From positions 154,136 through 218,135 of the forward strand of contig JAHHHN010000010.1 in assembly GCA_019359325.1 (NCBI GenBank): 64,000 bases of DNA. The letters run 5' to 3'. The notes under the pieces were generated by a model. The model made no database searches. It worked only from the letters and a program-made list of their open reading frames with translations, and had not been told where the DNA came from. A program made the position numbers and the translations under genes. Below, piece after piece: positions 34,335 through 43,807 of this stretch; the first letter of the stretch is position 1, and every line of letters starts with the position of its first letter. Origin of the DNA: Mojavia pulchra JT2-VF2. Its GTDB lineage: Bacteria; Cyanobacteriota; Cyanobacteriia; Cyanobacteriales; Nostocaceae.

Positions 34335-37232
34335 ATGTTTGAACTTTGGGGTGCCTTAATTACTTTAATTGCCTGCTCACTGTTGGGCGCGTTACCGTTG
34401 ATTGCCTGGATTACCTATACCTTGAAGGGAAGGCAACTGGCGCAACTTGGTACGGGAAATATAAGCGTCTCAGCTGCTTTTTACCACGGCGGCAAACTGG
34501 TAGGAATTCTAGCAGTATTATCGGAAGCTTTGAAGGGAATTGCGGCAGTTTTCATTGCCCGTGCTTTCTTTAAAGAAGGATCGGCTTGGGAATTGATTGC
34601 CCTAATTGCTTTGGTAATAGGTAGATACTGGATGGGCAGAGGGGCAGGCACAACAAATGTCGTCTGGGGATTTTTAGTACACGATCCACTGGTAGCAGGA
34701 TTTGTCGCTTTGTTAGCAGCCGTCAGCTTTACAGTTTTTCAATCTAAAAAACTAGTAAAGTACGGAGTTTTGCTAGTATTTCCTTTATTTGTGGCACTGC
34801 TGCACGCTGAAGATTTCCCCAGAATTATTGCTGCTGTGATCCTGGCTGGACTACTTGGCTGGATTTATACAAAAATTCCCGATGATTTGAACTTGCCTAC
34901 CGCAGGGGCAGAAACGGAGTCAAAAGCAATGCTGGAATTTTTGCGTGGCGAAAAACCGATTGTCTCTCTAGATGAAGATTTAGATGAGGCGAGAGTTGGG
35001 CAAAAAGCAGCTACGTTATCTCAAATTAAGCGATGGGGTTACCCAGTGCCGAAGGGATGGGTAATTTCTCCAGTTGATGATGGCGAAGGAGCAAGCGAAT
35101 TTTTCCAGCCTTCGGAATTATCTCCTTTGGTAGCGCGTTCCTCTGCTATTGGAGAAGACTCAGAACAAGCTTCTGCTGCTGGACAATACCTAACGGTGTT
35201 GAACGTTACCAGTAAACAGAAGCTAGAAGAAGCGATCGCCCAAGTGAAAGCTTCTTATAATCATCCCACTGCTGTACAATATCGACGCGATCGCGGTTTG
35301 CCAGATCAAGCGATGGCAGTGCTAGTTCAACAACAAGTCCAGAGTGTATATTCTGGTGTGGCTTTCAGCCGCGATCCCATTACCCAACAAGGTGATGCGA
35401 TCGTCATTGAAGCTTTACCAGGAAGCGCCAGTCAAGTCGTTTCTGGAAGAGTTACACCAGAACAATATCGGGCTTTTGTCGTTGATACAGAAAATTTCGC
35501 CTCTGTGCAATTAGAGGGTACAGGGCGAGTTCCACAAGCAATAATCAAACAAGTAGCATATTTAGCCCGTCGGCTAGAAAAACGTTATCACGGTGTTCCT
35601 CAAGATATCGAGTGGAGTTACGACGGTCAAACTCTGTGGGTGTTGCAAGCAAGACCCATAACCACCTTACTGCCGATTTGGACACGCAAAATTGCCGCCG
35701 AAGTAATCCCTGGAGTTATTCACCCCTTAACTTGGTCGATTAATCGTCCCTTAACTTGTGGGGTGTGGGGAGAAATTTTTACTTTAGTGTTGGGCGATCG
35801 CGTTTTAGGGTTAAGTTTTATCGACACTGCCACACTGCATTATTCAAGAGCATACTTTAATGCATCTTTGTTAGGGCAGATTTTCTTACGCATGGGTTTG
35901 CCACCAGAAAGTCTGGAGTTTTTAACTAGAGGAGAAAAACTCAGTAAACCGCCGTTGATTTCCACCTTACGGAATGTACCAGGACTGTTGCGGTTGCTGA
36001 AACGAGAATTAAATCTCGAACAGGATTTCAAGCAAGATTACCGCGAAAAATTTATTCCAGGTTTGTCGCAGTTGGCTCACGAACCTATACATGAACTAGA
36101 ACCACGCCAAATATTAGAACGAATTGATTGGATCTTAGACTTGCTGCGCCTGGCGACGTACTACAGTATTTTAGCTCCCTTGAGTGCTGCCATCCGGCAG
36201 GGGATTTTCCGGGTCAAAGATGCCAAAATTGATAACAGCATCGCGCCAGAAGTAGCGGTGTTGCGATCGCTGAGTGCTTTAGCCGCAGAAGCCAAACAAG
36301 TATTACCTGAGTTTGAACCTGAACAGGTGTTTGAGCAGTTGGGAAAAACTCCACAGGGGCAGAACATTTTATACGACTTTCAAGAATTACTTGAGGATTA
36401 CGGCTATTTAAGTGAAGTCGGTACTGATATTGCCGTTCCCACTTGGAAAGAAAACCCTCAGTATGTCAAGCAGTTGTTTGTGCAGTTAATGCAGGGAGAC
36501 AACCCGCCAGCAGGCGAAAAAGACGCGATCAATCAAGCGCTTTCCGAAAAAGAGCAGCAACGGGGGCCTGTGCAACGACGGGTGGATCTCAAAGGACGAG
36601 TTACCGAAGTTTATTCTCGGCTGTTAGCTGAATTGCGTTGGAGTTTTGTCGCTATAGAGCAGATTTGGTTAAAGTCCGGCTTGCTTAGAGAAACAGGAGA
36701 TATCTTTTTTCTCAAATTAGAAGAAATAGAAAATTTGGTTGACGCTGCTGATTCAGAATTCAGCCATCAGTTGGACATATTAGTGCAAAAGAGGCGATCG
36801 CAATTTGTCCAAGATAGCGAAATCAATCAAATACCTCTATTAGTTTACGGCAATGCACCTCCTCACCCCCTACCCCCCTCTGAGCTATATTCTGACCAAA
36901 TTTTACAAGGCATTCCCGCCAGCCACGGACAAGCTGAAGGACGGGTGAAGGTGTTGCGAAATTTACAAGCATTGCCGCAGATTGACCGAGACACAATTCT
37001 CGTAGTGCCTTACACAGATTCCGGCTGGGCCCCTCTGTTAGTCAGGGCTGGAGGAGTAATTGCCGAGGCAGGAGGCAGGCTTTCTCACGGTGCGATCGTG
37101 GCTCGTGAGTATGGTATTCCGGCGGTGATGGATGTTCGAGGCGCTACTTGGCTGCTGCAAGATGGGCAACGAGTACGGATAGATGGGTCTAGGGGTATTG
37201 TGGAATTATCTAACGACTTAAGACCAGAATGA
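34335..37232 (+). CDS. PlsY-like membrane domain fused to a rifampin-phosphotransferase-like dikinase
   Basis: A 965-residue fusion. Residues 1 to about 190 form a multi-span domain like PlsY (acyl-phosphate:glycerol-3-phosphate acyltransferase), but the motifs are altered: GTGNISVSAAF replaces the usual GSGNIGATN, and GRGAGTTNVVWG stands where the GGKG loop is expected. A PEP-synthase/PPDK-type ATP-binding domain follows (about 205-450, GQKAATLSQIKRWGYPVPKG, VARSSAIGEDSEQASAAGQY, DIEWSYDG..W.LQARPI). A helical middle domain and a swivelling phosphohistidine domain end it (His about 918 in GGRLSHGAIVAREYGIPAV). No PEP/pyruvate TIM barrel is present, so the layout is that of rifampin phosphotransferase. 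The phosphate acceptor is unknown. Its stop overlaps the ATG of a cupin gene. Confidence 0.8.
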   Translation: MFELWGALITLIACSLLGALPLIAWITYTLKGRQLAQLGTGNISVSAAFYHGGKLVGILAVLSEALKGIAAVFIARAFFKEGSAWELIALIALVIGRYWMGRGAGTTNVVWGFLVHDPLVAGFVALLAAVSFTVFQSKKLVKYGVLLVFPLFVALLHAEDFPRIIAAVILAGLLGWIYTKIPDDLNLPTAGAETESKAMLEFLRGEKPIVSLDEDLDEARVGQKAATLSQIKRWGYPVPKGWVISPVDDGEGASEFFQPSELSPLVARSSAIGEDSEQASAAGQYLTVLNVTSKQKLEEAIAQVKASYNHPTAVQYRRDRGLPDQAMAVLVQQQVQSVYSGVAFSRDPITQQGDAIVIEALPGSASQVVSGRVTPEQYRAFVVDTENFASVQLEGTGRVPQAIIKQVAYLARRLEKRYHGVPQDIEWSYDGQTLWVLQARPITTLLPIWTRKIAAEVIPGVIHPLTWSINRPLTCGVWGEIFTLVLGDRVLGLSFIDTATLHYSRAYFNASLLGQIFLRMGLPPESLEFLTRGEKLSKPPLISTLRNVPGLLRLLKRELNLEQDFKQDYREKFIPGLSQLAHEPIHELEPRQILERIDWILDLLRLATYYSILAPLSAAIRQGIFRVKDAKIDNSIAPEVAVLRSLSALAAEAKQVLPEFEPEQVFEQLGKTPQGQNILYDFQELLEDYGYLSEVGTDIAVPTWKENPQYVKQLFVQLMQGDNPPAGEKDAINQALSEKEQQRGPVQRRVDLKGRVTEVYSRLLAELRWSFVAIEQIWLKSGLLRETGDIFFLKLEEIENLVDAADSEFSHQLDILVQKRRSQFVQDSEINQIPLLVYGNAPPHPLPPSELYSDQILQGIPASHGQAEGRVKVLRNLQALPQIDRDTILVVPYTDSGWAPLLVRAGGVIAEAGGRLSHGAIVAREYGIPAVMDVRGATWLLQDGQRVRIDGSRGIVELSNDLRPE

Positions 37233-37576
37233 TTACCACCTCCCTCAACGATTTACCAGAAGAATCCGTTTCTCACAACCCCGAAATCAAGAAAAAGGTG
37301 ATGCTGCGTTTTGGCGATTTGCCTCACCTAACTAACTTTTCTCAAGCACGTTTTGCTCCCGGACAAACAGCACCAGCACACGCCCATCAAGATATGTCGG
37401 AAGTGTTTTTTGTCGAAGCTGGTTCGGGGGTAATTCGCATTGATGGTAAAGAATATCCTTTACTTCCTGGTAACTGCGTGGCTATAGAACCGGGAGAAGT
37501 CCACGAAGTAGTAAATAACGGTGCGACTGAACTTGTTCTCACCTATTTTGGTTTGCGGGTGGAAAAACAAGCCTAA
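37229..37576 (+). CDS. Small cupin-domain protein
   Basis: A 115-residue single-domain cupin. The two cupin motifs are visible: HAHQDMSEVFFVEAGSG (metal-ligand His, His, Glu) and LLPGNCVAIEPGEVHEVVNNG (third His). It may bind a metal and act as an isomerase, oxygenase or ligand sensor. The ATG overlaps the stop of the dikinase fusion gene by four bases (ATGA), so the two are translationally coupled and probably work together. No signal peptide is present. Confidence 0.85.
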   Translation: MITTSLNDLPEESVSHNPEIKKKVMLRFGDLPHLTNFSQARFAPGQTAPAHAHQDMSEVFFVEAGSGVIRIDGKEYPLLPGNCVAIEPGEVHEVVNNGATELVLTYFGLRVEKQA

Positions 37577-37819
37577 ATAATTCGTAATCAGCGGCCTGTG
37601 ATGGTCGCTTTCTCTAACTTGTTCTGTTGTATTCTTTCTTGCTTGAGGTAGAGGTTACAAGAAAACAAAAATAGATACTCTTTGATGAGTTCAAGTTGAC
37701 TCACCAAGCTTTAGTATGATCGCGCAGAGCGCAGTGCAATCATGCGATCGCTACCTAAAAGCTAACAAGCAGATTTATTTCAAATTTTTATTTAGTGATT
37801 TTGAATCAGCTACGCCATT

Positions 37820-38037
37820 TAAATTAGCAGCAATTTACTCCCACTTTGGTTGATATGGTTCAGACTGGACAACTCGATCCAGAACAAATCCTGACGCAGG
37901 TTGAACCTCTAAGCTCAGTCATTGATGCTTACAAAGCTTTTGACACACGGCAACCCGGTTGGATTAAGGTGGAACTATTGCCTAGACCTGCAAACCGAGA
38001 AGATAAAGACGGGGTAGTATCGGCTGCACGAAATTAA
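37820..38037 (+). pseudogene. Remnant of a zinc-dependent alcohol dehydrogenase (C-terminus only)
   Basis: About 70 codons resemble the end of medium-chain zinc alcohol dehydrogenases: TLVDMVQTGQLDPEQILTQ, then VEPLSSVIDAYKAFDTRQPGWIKVEL. An in-frame stop (TAG) lies just before QQFTPTLVDM. The NAD-binding and catalytic parts are absent; the 260 bases upstream up to the cupin gene contain nothing recognisable. It is a degraded fragment, left by deletion or by an older insertion. Confidence 0.7.
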
Positions 38038-38099
38038 AAAGACCTTACCAAAAACCGTCTTAGCCTATGGCAAGGCTTACAGCACTTTTCTAAATTATT

Positions 38100-38128
38100 G
38101 TAAGGGCACAACATTGTTGTGCCCTTAC
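38100..38128. repeat. Near-perfect palindrome
   Basis: GTAAGGGCACAACA and its complement, with a single central base, form a 14-bp stem. This is a member of the GTAGGGGCAC...-type palindromes scattered between Nostocales genes (compare the broken copy at about 43897). It could act as a bidirectional terminator, but no T tract follows. Confidence 0.65.
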
Positions 38129-38934
38129 TGTGGCCTAAACTGCAAGTCGCTGTAAATAACAGTTAGCGGATTAAACGCGATTTTTCCGTAGCAGAAAAAC
38201 TTGAGATAAACATCAGACGCCAGCCTTTGAACTCTGTTAATGAGGCTTTGAACTGGATTAATGAGTTTTTGAACTCCGTTAATGAGTATTAGAACCTTGC
38301 TTACTAGTAAAACTAGTAAGCGATTGCCTCCGGGAGAGAGATGCTCGAAATATTGGCGCTCAAGCATATTTTGGGTGTTTAGTTGCGCTGCTTGAGAGAG
38401 TAAAGGATCTTCTCGTAAAGGTTTGAGATTATTTAGGGTGCGGCGCTTTACTAGTCTAATCCTATTCTCTAAGAACTAACTACGGATAAAGTTACCAAAA
38501 TATGCTGTAAGACAGCATATATACAATAATTGGTTTTGATAATTTCCCAAAGGTAGGTTTATAGTTTTTGGCTTTTAGATACGATTAAACTTTAAAAAGA
38601 AGATAACTTATTTTTAACATTATTCACATATCCTAAGGATGGAAAGATTCCAAATACTACTCTTAACTCAGGATTCTTGAACAACTAATAAATGTGATAG
38701 CCTGAAGTCAAGTTATTCTAGTCTTTTAGAAGTAGAAGTTTTCGCTGCATTAATTTTTGCCAATATAGCTAGCAAATAGAATTTATAGCCGTACAAGCGA
38801 AGTAAGATAACGCAGACTAATTTGAATTTAAGTCTGCAAAAGTCTGCTTTCTGTAAATTCAAAGTTGCAACCGAAAATTTCCAAATTTGGAATGCTTTTA
38901 AAACTGTACAAATTTAAATGTGGAGAAAATTTTC
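38129..38934. other. Intergenic region with 21-bp repeats
   Basis: About 800 bases without a supported gene. It contains three 21-bp tandem units (38226-38288), described separately, and further AT-rich DNA. A short minus-strand open frame across the repeats (38125-38367) is open because the repeat lacks stops, not because it is clearly a gene. Confidence 0.45.
38226..38288. repeat. Tandem 21-bp repeat, three units
   Basis: Three degenerate 21-bp copies, each starting TTTGAACT and containing TTAATGAG, followed by a more diverged fourth. The period of 21 bases is the same as in the arrays at 46760-47032 and 61439-61711, though the unit sequence differs. Confidence 0.75.
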
Positions 38935-39936
38935 ATGGCTCTTTACGGTTATACAGTAGGAGACACGGATGTTTCTAGCGCACCTGGAAACCAATTCCAG
39001 GTTTATCGCTTTCTTATCCCTCCTGCCTCTACAACTGCACCAAAAACTATTACTCCTGGGCTAGTAGGCACAGTTACTGTCGCTAGTATTAATAACCCAG
39101 ATCTAGAAGGGCTGGGAACTAACCCCAGCACGAACAGGATAAGTGCCGTTAACGAACCACGCAAAAGTGGCAGCCCAACAATTGATCCAACTGTTATTCG
39201 GATTAATAATATCGATCAGCCTTTTGCTCCAGCCAGTGCCTCGCCAACACGTTCACCATCTGATCTGCGTCGTTTTGGGTTTGACTCAGGTGCTGACTTT
39301 GGACGTGATTTTTCATCAACAGGTCAGATACTGTCAACTAATGTTCTATACACCATTGGAGGAAGCTCTACTGGAACAGTCGGTAGTTCTCTTTACAAAA
39401 TTACTGTACCTGGCACTGGAGCAGGTACTCTTACTCTTGTAGACAAATTTGGTGCAGCTACTACTGTTGCCCAAAGACAAGGAACTCAACCTACCAATCC
39501 TGGAAAATTTGTCGATTCATTAGCCATCGACAATCTTAATCCTGGTCGTACTCGAGCTATTGCTGGCGATTTCAGTACCGCAGATAAAGATGGGGCGCAG
39601 CTTTACAAAGTCGATTTGTTTACTGGTCAGTTATCTGCACCGATTAGTGTTAAAACACCTTCAGGACAAGCTCTTAATGTCAATGCAGATTCTGGGTTGG
39701 CATTTACTAACCTTAGCGGATCTACTCAAAGACTGTTGGCTTTTTTGGAGACTGGCGCTATCTACGAGATTACAGGCTTCCAAGACGAACTCAACGCAAC
39801 AGGTTTAAGTTTAGGTAGTGCCACAGGTAGTAATGGTGCAGGCTTTGCAACCGCTAGATTAATTGGTCAAGTCAATTTGCCAAATGCTTCAACTGGAGCT
39901 ACCGATTATGAAGGTTTTACGATTGTTAATGAATAA
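38935..39936 (+). CDS. Conserved beta-rich protein of unknown function
   Basis: A 333-residue protein rich in Gly, Ser, Thr and Asn, with repeated beta-propeller-like segments (LYKITVPGTGAGTLTLVDKFG, LYKVDLFTGQLSAPI, then LAFLETGAIYEITGF in short blocks). It resembles DUF4394-type extracytoplasmic beta proteins, but there is no signal peptide, so export, if any, would be non-classical. ATG 38935 (MALYGYTVG) is preceded by GGAG at a good distance and is preferred to GTG 38920. A MITE-like element follows 52 bases after the stop. Identification to family level is uncertain. Confidence 0.62.
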   Translation: MALYGYTVGDTDVSSAPGNQFQVYRFLIPPASTTAPKTITPGLVGTVTVASINNPDLEGLGTNPSTNRISAVNEPRKSGSPTIDPTVIRINNIDQPFAPASASPTRSPSDLRRFGFDSGADFGRDFSSTGQILSTNVLYTIGGSSTGTVGSSLYKITVPGTGAGTLTLVDKFGAATTVAQRQGTQPTNPGKFVDSLAIDNLNPGRTRAIAGDFSTADKDGAQLYKVDLFTGQLSAPISVKTPSGQALNVNADSGLAFTNLSGSTQRLLAFLETGAIYEITGFQDELNATGLSLGSATGSNGAGFATARLIGQVNLPNASTGATDYEGFTIVNE

Positions 39937-39987
39937 CAATCATCAGTACGCTCTTGTACTAAGCCTCTTGTTAAAAGTCTTTTTGTA

Positions 39988-40137
39988 AGAGGATGTCTCA
40001 AAAGTATTAAATATTTTGTCTGATCCCCTATAGCCCTCCTTAAAAAGGAGAGAAAACTTTTAAAAATCTCCCTTTTTAATGGGGATTTCGGGGATCTACT
40101 ATTGAATACAACACCAAAAACTTTTCAGTCATCCTCT
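39988..40137. mobile_element. MITE-like element, AGAGGATG family
   Basis: A 150-bp element with inverted ends AGAGGATGTCTCAAAAGT (39988-40005) and the complement of AGAGGATGACTGAAAAGT (to 40137). An inner inverted repeat contains the GATCCCC..CTCCTTAAAAAGGAG and CTCCC..GGGGATC blocks. It is the same family as 52922-53083. There is no transposase inside. Confidence 0.72.
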
Positions 40138-40203
40138 AAGCTCGACTTTATCCAAAATTAAGAACTTGGCTTCCTTTTGAAAATTACTTAATAAAATTAC
40201 TTA

Positions 40204-40257
40204 GTAGGCTTGGCATTGCCCACATATTTTTGTTTTAGTGGGCAATGCCAAGCCTAC
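40204..40257. repeat. Perfect 20-bp inverted repeat (hairpin)
   Basis: GTAGGCTTGGCATTGCCCAC (40204-40223) is exactly complementary to 40238-40257, with a 14-base AT-rich loop. It lies in the convergent gap between the beta-rich protein gene and the aldolase gene. It could stop transcription from both sides or be a dispersed repeat of the GGCATTGCC type (compare 49051-49074). Confidence 0.75.
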
Positions 40258-40353
40258 ATAATTATTAAAAAATAAAGGTGGACAAATAGCCCACCTGATT
40301 ATCTGTTTTTTCTATTTTTAAAAAGTTGTGGCGAGGAGTCCCCAATTCCAGCA

Positions 40354-41436
40354 TTAAGCTATAGTCACATCTGGTGAAAGGTAAACATCCTGAATAGCGT
40401 GAAACAGTTTTACCCCTTCCTCAAACGGACGCTGGAAAGCCTTTCGCCCAGAAATTAATCCTGTACCACCGGCGCGTTTATTAATCACAGCTGTGCGAAC
40501 TGCTTCTAAATAATCATTTTTACCAGAAGCCCCACCAGAATTAATCAATCCTGCGCGTCCACAGTAGCAATTCAGCACTTGGTAACGAGTCAAGTCAATT
40601 GGGTGGTCGGTTGTCAACTCTGTGTAAACCCGCTCATCGGTTTTACCATAACTCTTACCAGATGCCTTGGCTACGGCTCCGTAACCATTATTATTTTCTG
40701 GTAACTTCTGTTTAATGATGTCGGCTTCAATCGTTACACCCAAATGATTCGCCTGGGCAGTGAGGTCAGCGGCAACGTGATAGTCTTTATCTTGTTTAAA
40801 AGCGTTGTTACGCAGATAGCACCAGAGAATTGTTACTAATCCCAGCTCATGAGCATATTTAAAAGCTTGGCTGATTTCCTGAATTTGCCTAGTAGAATGC
40901 TCTGAACCAAAGTAAATTGTCGCACCTACCGCTGCTGCACCCAAATTCCAAGCTTGTTCGACATCGGCAAACAATATTTGGTCATATTGATTGGGAAAAG
41001 TCAGCAGTTCGTTATGATTAATTTTGACTATAAAGGGGATTTTATGGGCATATTTACGCGAAACATTGCCCAATACTCCTAAAGTCGAAGCAACAGCGTT
41101 GCAGCCTCCTGCTATTGCCAATCTAACAATATTTTCTGGATCAAAGTAAATCGGGTTGGGTGCAAAAGAAGCCGCTGCTGAGTGTTCAATACCTTGGTCT
41201 ACCGGTAGAATGGAGAGATAACCCGTATGTGCAAGACGACCAGTAGAATAAATTTGCTGGAGATTACGTAAGACTTGAGGATTGCGATCGCTATTTATCC
41301 AAACTCGATCTATAAAGTCCGGCCCCGGCAAGTGTAGTAAATCTTGAGCAACTTTTGCTTTATATGTAAGCAGGTCTTCTGCCTCTTTACCTAATAAAGA
41401 CTCGATAGAATCACCTGCTAAGAGCGTTGCAGTCAT
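40354..41436 (-). CDS. Class I fructose-bisphosphate aldolase (FbaB/DhnA type)
   Basis: A 360-residue Schiff-base aldolase that splits fructose-1,6-bisphosphate (and probably sedoheptulose bisphosphate) in glycolysis and the Calvin cycle. Seen: [20 protein letters not shown] near the N-terminus, the [12 protein letters not shown] strand with a conserved lysine, GATIYFGSE, and the C-terminal phosphate-binding [24 protein letters not shown] and [15 protein letters not shown] in short blocks. Cyanobacteria usually also have a class II enzyme. The gene stands alone, with the minus-strand promoter in the 457-base gap upstream. Confidence 0.9.
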   Translation of the reverse strand: MTATLLAGDSIESLLGKEAEDLLTYKAKVAQDLLHLPGPDFIDRVWINSDRNPQVLRNLQQIYSTGRLAHTGYLSILPVDQGIEHSAAASFAPNPIYFDPENIVRLAIAGGCNAVASTLGVLGNVSRKYAHKIPFIVKINHNELLTFPNQYDQILFADVEQAWNLGAAAVGATIYFGSEHSTRQIQEISQAFKYAHELGLVTILWCYLRNNAFKQDKDYHVAADLTAQANHLGVTIEADIIKQKLPENNNGYGAVAKASGKSYGKTDERVYTELTTDHPIDLTRYQVLNCYCGRAGLINSGGASGKNDYLEAVRTAVINKRAGGTGLISGRKAFQRPFEEGVKLFHAIQDVYLSPDVTIA

Positions 41437-41893
41437 AGTATTTTCCTCAAAAATTGAGTAAATTACCTTGCTTTTAAGATAACACTTCTACTATTTATAA
41501 CGCAGTTCAACTTGCAGTCATAAACTACATTTTCGTTAATAATTTTTTTCAAGCAAAAAGGCATTTAATTTATTAATAGCTAAGTAAATTTAAACAATAT
41601 ATCTATAGGTATAAATTTGGATTTTCACAGACTAAATAATTAAGTGTAAATATTTTAATTAAAAGCTCGGATTAAATAAAAAAGCTAGAGGCGATCGCAA
41701 ATTATTATTGTAGTAAGCACTTCAGCGCTTATTGCAAAGAAATTTATCTAACTGGGGCTATGTTTAATATTTCCCAATTAAGTTAACAAACTTGCGTAGT
41801 TAGGACTTTATTCATCAAAATCAGGGCTGAAGTCCTCATTACAGCCCCACGAGTGGTAGTATGTTGAAGTAGCTGCTTGACTCCTTCCCATCG
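41437..41893. other. Intergenic region
   Basis: About 450 AT-rich bases between divergent genes. Two short motif blocks of dispersed-repeat type occur: GTAAGCACTTCAGCGCTTA at about 41713 and GGGCTGAAGTCC...GCCCC at about 41824-41849. Promoters for both flanking genes must be here but cannot be placed. Confidence 0.4.
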
Positions 41894-42358
41894 ATGAATA
41901 AACCATTGGATGAAGCACTTTCAGTTGAGATTGCTCAACGCATCAAAAGCAAGGCAAAGAAGCCGTTTGATAATGCTTATAAAGCAGCACTGGCAACTGA
42001 CAAAGCAAAGTATGTCCAGGGATTTTTAGTTTTTCCTGGCAAGCCATACCAACCCATTGAACACGGTTGGATTGAGTTAGGCGAATCTATTGTCGATCCC
42101 AACCTACCGCATCTGCAAAAAAATCCCCAGCAGCTTTACTACTTTGCCGCACAAAGCCTAACTGTTAAGCAGCTAAAAGCAATCATCGAAGAATCGCAAG
42201 AAGATTATCCTGAAGATGACCCCCTACCCATCTACGGTGATGCACCTTATGCATATTATGGTGATGTGATGTTAGGCGGTCAGGATTACTTGGACGCATA
42301 TCAAGCCGCAGTAGCTAAATCCCAAGAAATCAATCAACCAAAGCTTGAGAATAACTAA
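41894..42358 (+). CDS. Conserved protein of unknown function
   Basis: A 154-residue soluble, acidic protein that I do not recognise. Residues 1-45 are basic and helical (KSKAKKPFDNAYKAAL), followed by a central block YVQGFLVFPGKPYQPIEHGWIELGE and a proline/tyrosine-rich block DPLPIYGDAPYAYYGDVMLGG. The YVQGF..........EHGWIE pattern looks like a small domain that occurs alone. No membrane span or signal peptide. It stands alone and is convergent with the SnoaL-like gene. Confidence 0.65.
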   Translation: MNKPLDEALSVEIAQRIKSKAKKPFDNAYKAALATDKAKYVQGFLVFPGKPYQPIEHGWIELGESIVDPNLPHLQKNPQQLYYFAAQSLTVKQLKAIIEESQEDYPEDDPLPIYGDAPYAYYGDVMLGGQDYLDAYQAAVAKSQEINQPKLENN

Positions 42359-42388
42359 GTAGATACTTCTTCTACCCCATCGCCTCAA

Positions 42389-42787
42389 TTAATAAGATTT
42401 CCCATCGCTGCCAAAGTATTCCCGATAACTGCAAATTTTGTCTCCCCGCACATCAAAGGAAACTGCTACCCGATTTTTGTAAGGCTGTCCTAATAAGAGT
42501 CCTTCATCCCGAAATTCAAAAACAACCGTCGTTTCATTGCTAGTAACACGGTCTAGGGAAGCCAGCTTAATTCCCGGATTGAAACATTCAGTAACGTATT
42601 CAAAAAACTCTCTAGCTCGTTCTTTTCCTTCATTCAAACCGTGGAATTTCCCCATAGGAAACCAAAAAGTAAAATCTTCCGTGAGCATATCTAAAAAGGC
42701 TTGCCACTCTCCTGTTGCCAAACCATGCGTAAAATGCTCAAATCCCTGCTGGGCAACTTTTAAAGTATTTTCTAACTCTTGTGTCAT
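42389..42787 (-). CDS. SnoaL-like (NTF2-fold) protein
   Basis: A 132-residue NTF2-fold protein with the pattern FEHFTHGLATGEWQAFLDMLTED and FWFPMGKFHGLNEGKERAREFFEYV, then FEFRDEGLL and VSFDVRGDKICSYREYF. Such proteins bind small hydrophobic molecules and act as isomerases, cyclases or accessory proteins. The substrate is unknown. It starts 12 bases after the stop of the MDR oxidoreductase gene on the same strand, so the two form an operon and may act on the same compound. Confidence 0.82.
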   Translation of the reverse strand: MTQELENTLKVAQQGFEHFTHGLATGEWQAFLDMLTEDFTFWFPMGKFHGLNEGKERAREFFEYVTECFNPGIKLASLDRVTSNETTVVFEFRDEGLLLGQPYKNRVAVSFDVRGDKICSYREYFGSDGKSY

Positions 42788-42799
42788 GGTTGTCGATAG

Positions 42800-43807
42800 C
42801 TACAATCTGACAACTACTTTGCCACAATTTTGACCACTAAGCAGATATTCAACAGCCGCAGGAATAGATTCTATGCCTTGAAAATGATTTGGGTCTACGG
42901 CAACTTTGAGTTTGCCTGTGTAGAAAAGATTTAACAGGCGATCGCGTGCCTCTGGCATATATTCTTTATAATGAGGCATGAGAAAGCCGCGAACAGAAGC
43001 AGCTTTCCAAAATAACTGGTGGTAAATGCGGGGTTGGGTAATTTGTTCTACATCCTTTGCATATTCTGAGATGAACCCAACTACTACTAACCGTCCTCGT
43101 ACTGCTAAGTTTTCCACGCAAGTATCAAAAACCTGTTTTCCCACACAATCAAAAATCAAATTAATGCCGTTGGGGTATTCTTGCTTAAGGATTTGGTTGA
43201 GATTTTCGGTGCGATAGTTGATAATGCGATCGCACCCGAATTCTTTAAGTAAGTTTGCCTTCGCCTCAGAACTACAAGTACCAATGACATGATTACCTGC
43301 TAACTTCGCCAATTGCACCGCAATATGACCGGTTCCCCCTGCTGCTGCTGTTACTAAAACCACTTCATTACTTTTCATCTCCCCCACTTGTTCCAAGGCG
43401 ACCAAAGCTGATACACCTGTAGGCATTAGAGTTAACACTTCTGGCGTAACTTCACGCACCTTAAATGCTAAGTTTGCATTTACAACCTGATATTCACGAT
43501 AACCGCCACCACGATTAGTAGTGACTACAGCATCACTCACTTGGAAATCTTGAACATTTTCTCCGACTGCTACAACTTCTCCCACCACCTCCACACCCAA
43601 ATCAAAGGGAGGAGTTAAATTAACATAAGGAACATCACCACGACAAAGTAATGTGTCAAAGCCACCATTAACGCCAGCAAATTTATTTTTAATTAAAACT
43701 TCACTAGCAGCAGGTTTAGGAATAGGAAATTCGACAATTTCCACAGCAAATTTAAAATCTTGATTCAGTTGTTTTGCTATTAATTTTTTATATGTTTTTG
43801 CGTTCAT
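42800..43807 (-). CDS. Zinc-free medium-chain reductase/dehydrogenase (quinone oxidoreductase / prostaglandin-reductase-like)
   Basis: A 335-residue NADPH-dependent oxidoreductase of the MDR superfamily. The N-terminal GroES-like part has IKNKFAGVNGGFDTLLCRGDVP and PPFDLGVEVVGEVVAVGENV; the Rossmann part has VLVTAAAGGTGHIAVQLAKLAG, with the AxxGGxGxxAVQLAK motif of zinc-free members. No catalytic zinc cysteines or structural-zinc lobe are seen. Members reduce activated double bonds in enones or quinones. It is the first gene of a two-gene operon with the SnoaL-like protein. Confidence 0.85.
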   Translation of the reverse strand: MNAKTYKKLIAKQLNQDFKFAVEIVEFPIPKPAASEVLIKNKFAGVNGGFDTLLCRGDVPYVNLTPPFDLGVEVVGEVVAVGENVQDFQVSDAVVTTNRGGGYREYQVVNANLAFKVREVTPEVLTLMPTGVSALVALEQVGEMKSNEVVLVTAAAGGTGHIAVQLAKLAGNHVIGTCSSEAKANLLKEFGCDRIINYRTENLNQILKQEYPNGINLIFDCVGKQVFDTCVENLAVRGRLVVVGFISEYAKDVEQITQPRIYHQLFWKAASVRGFLMPHYKEYMPEARDRLLNLFYTGKLKVAVDPNHFQGIESIPAAVEYLLSGQNCGKVVVRL

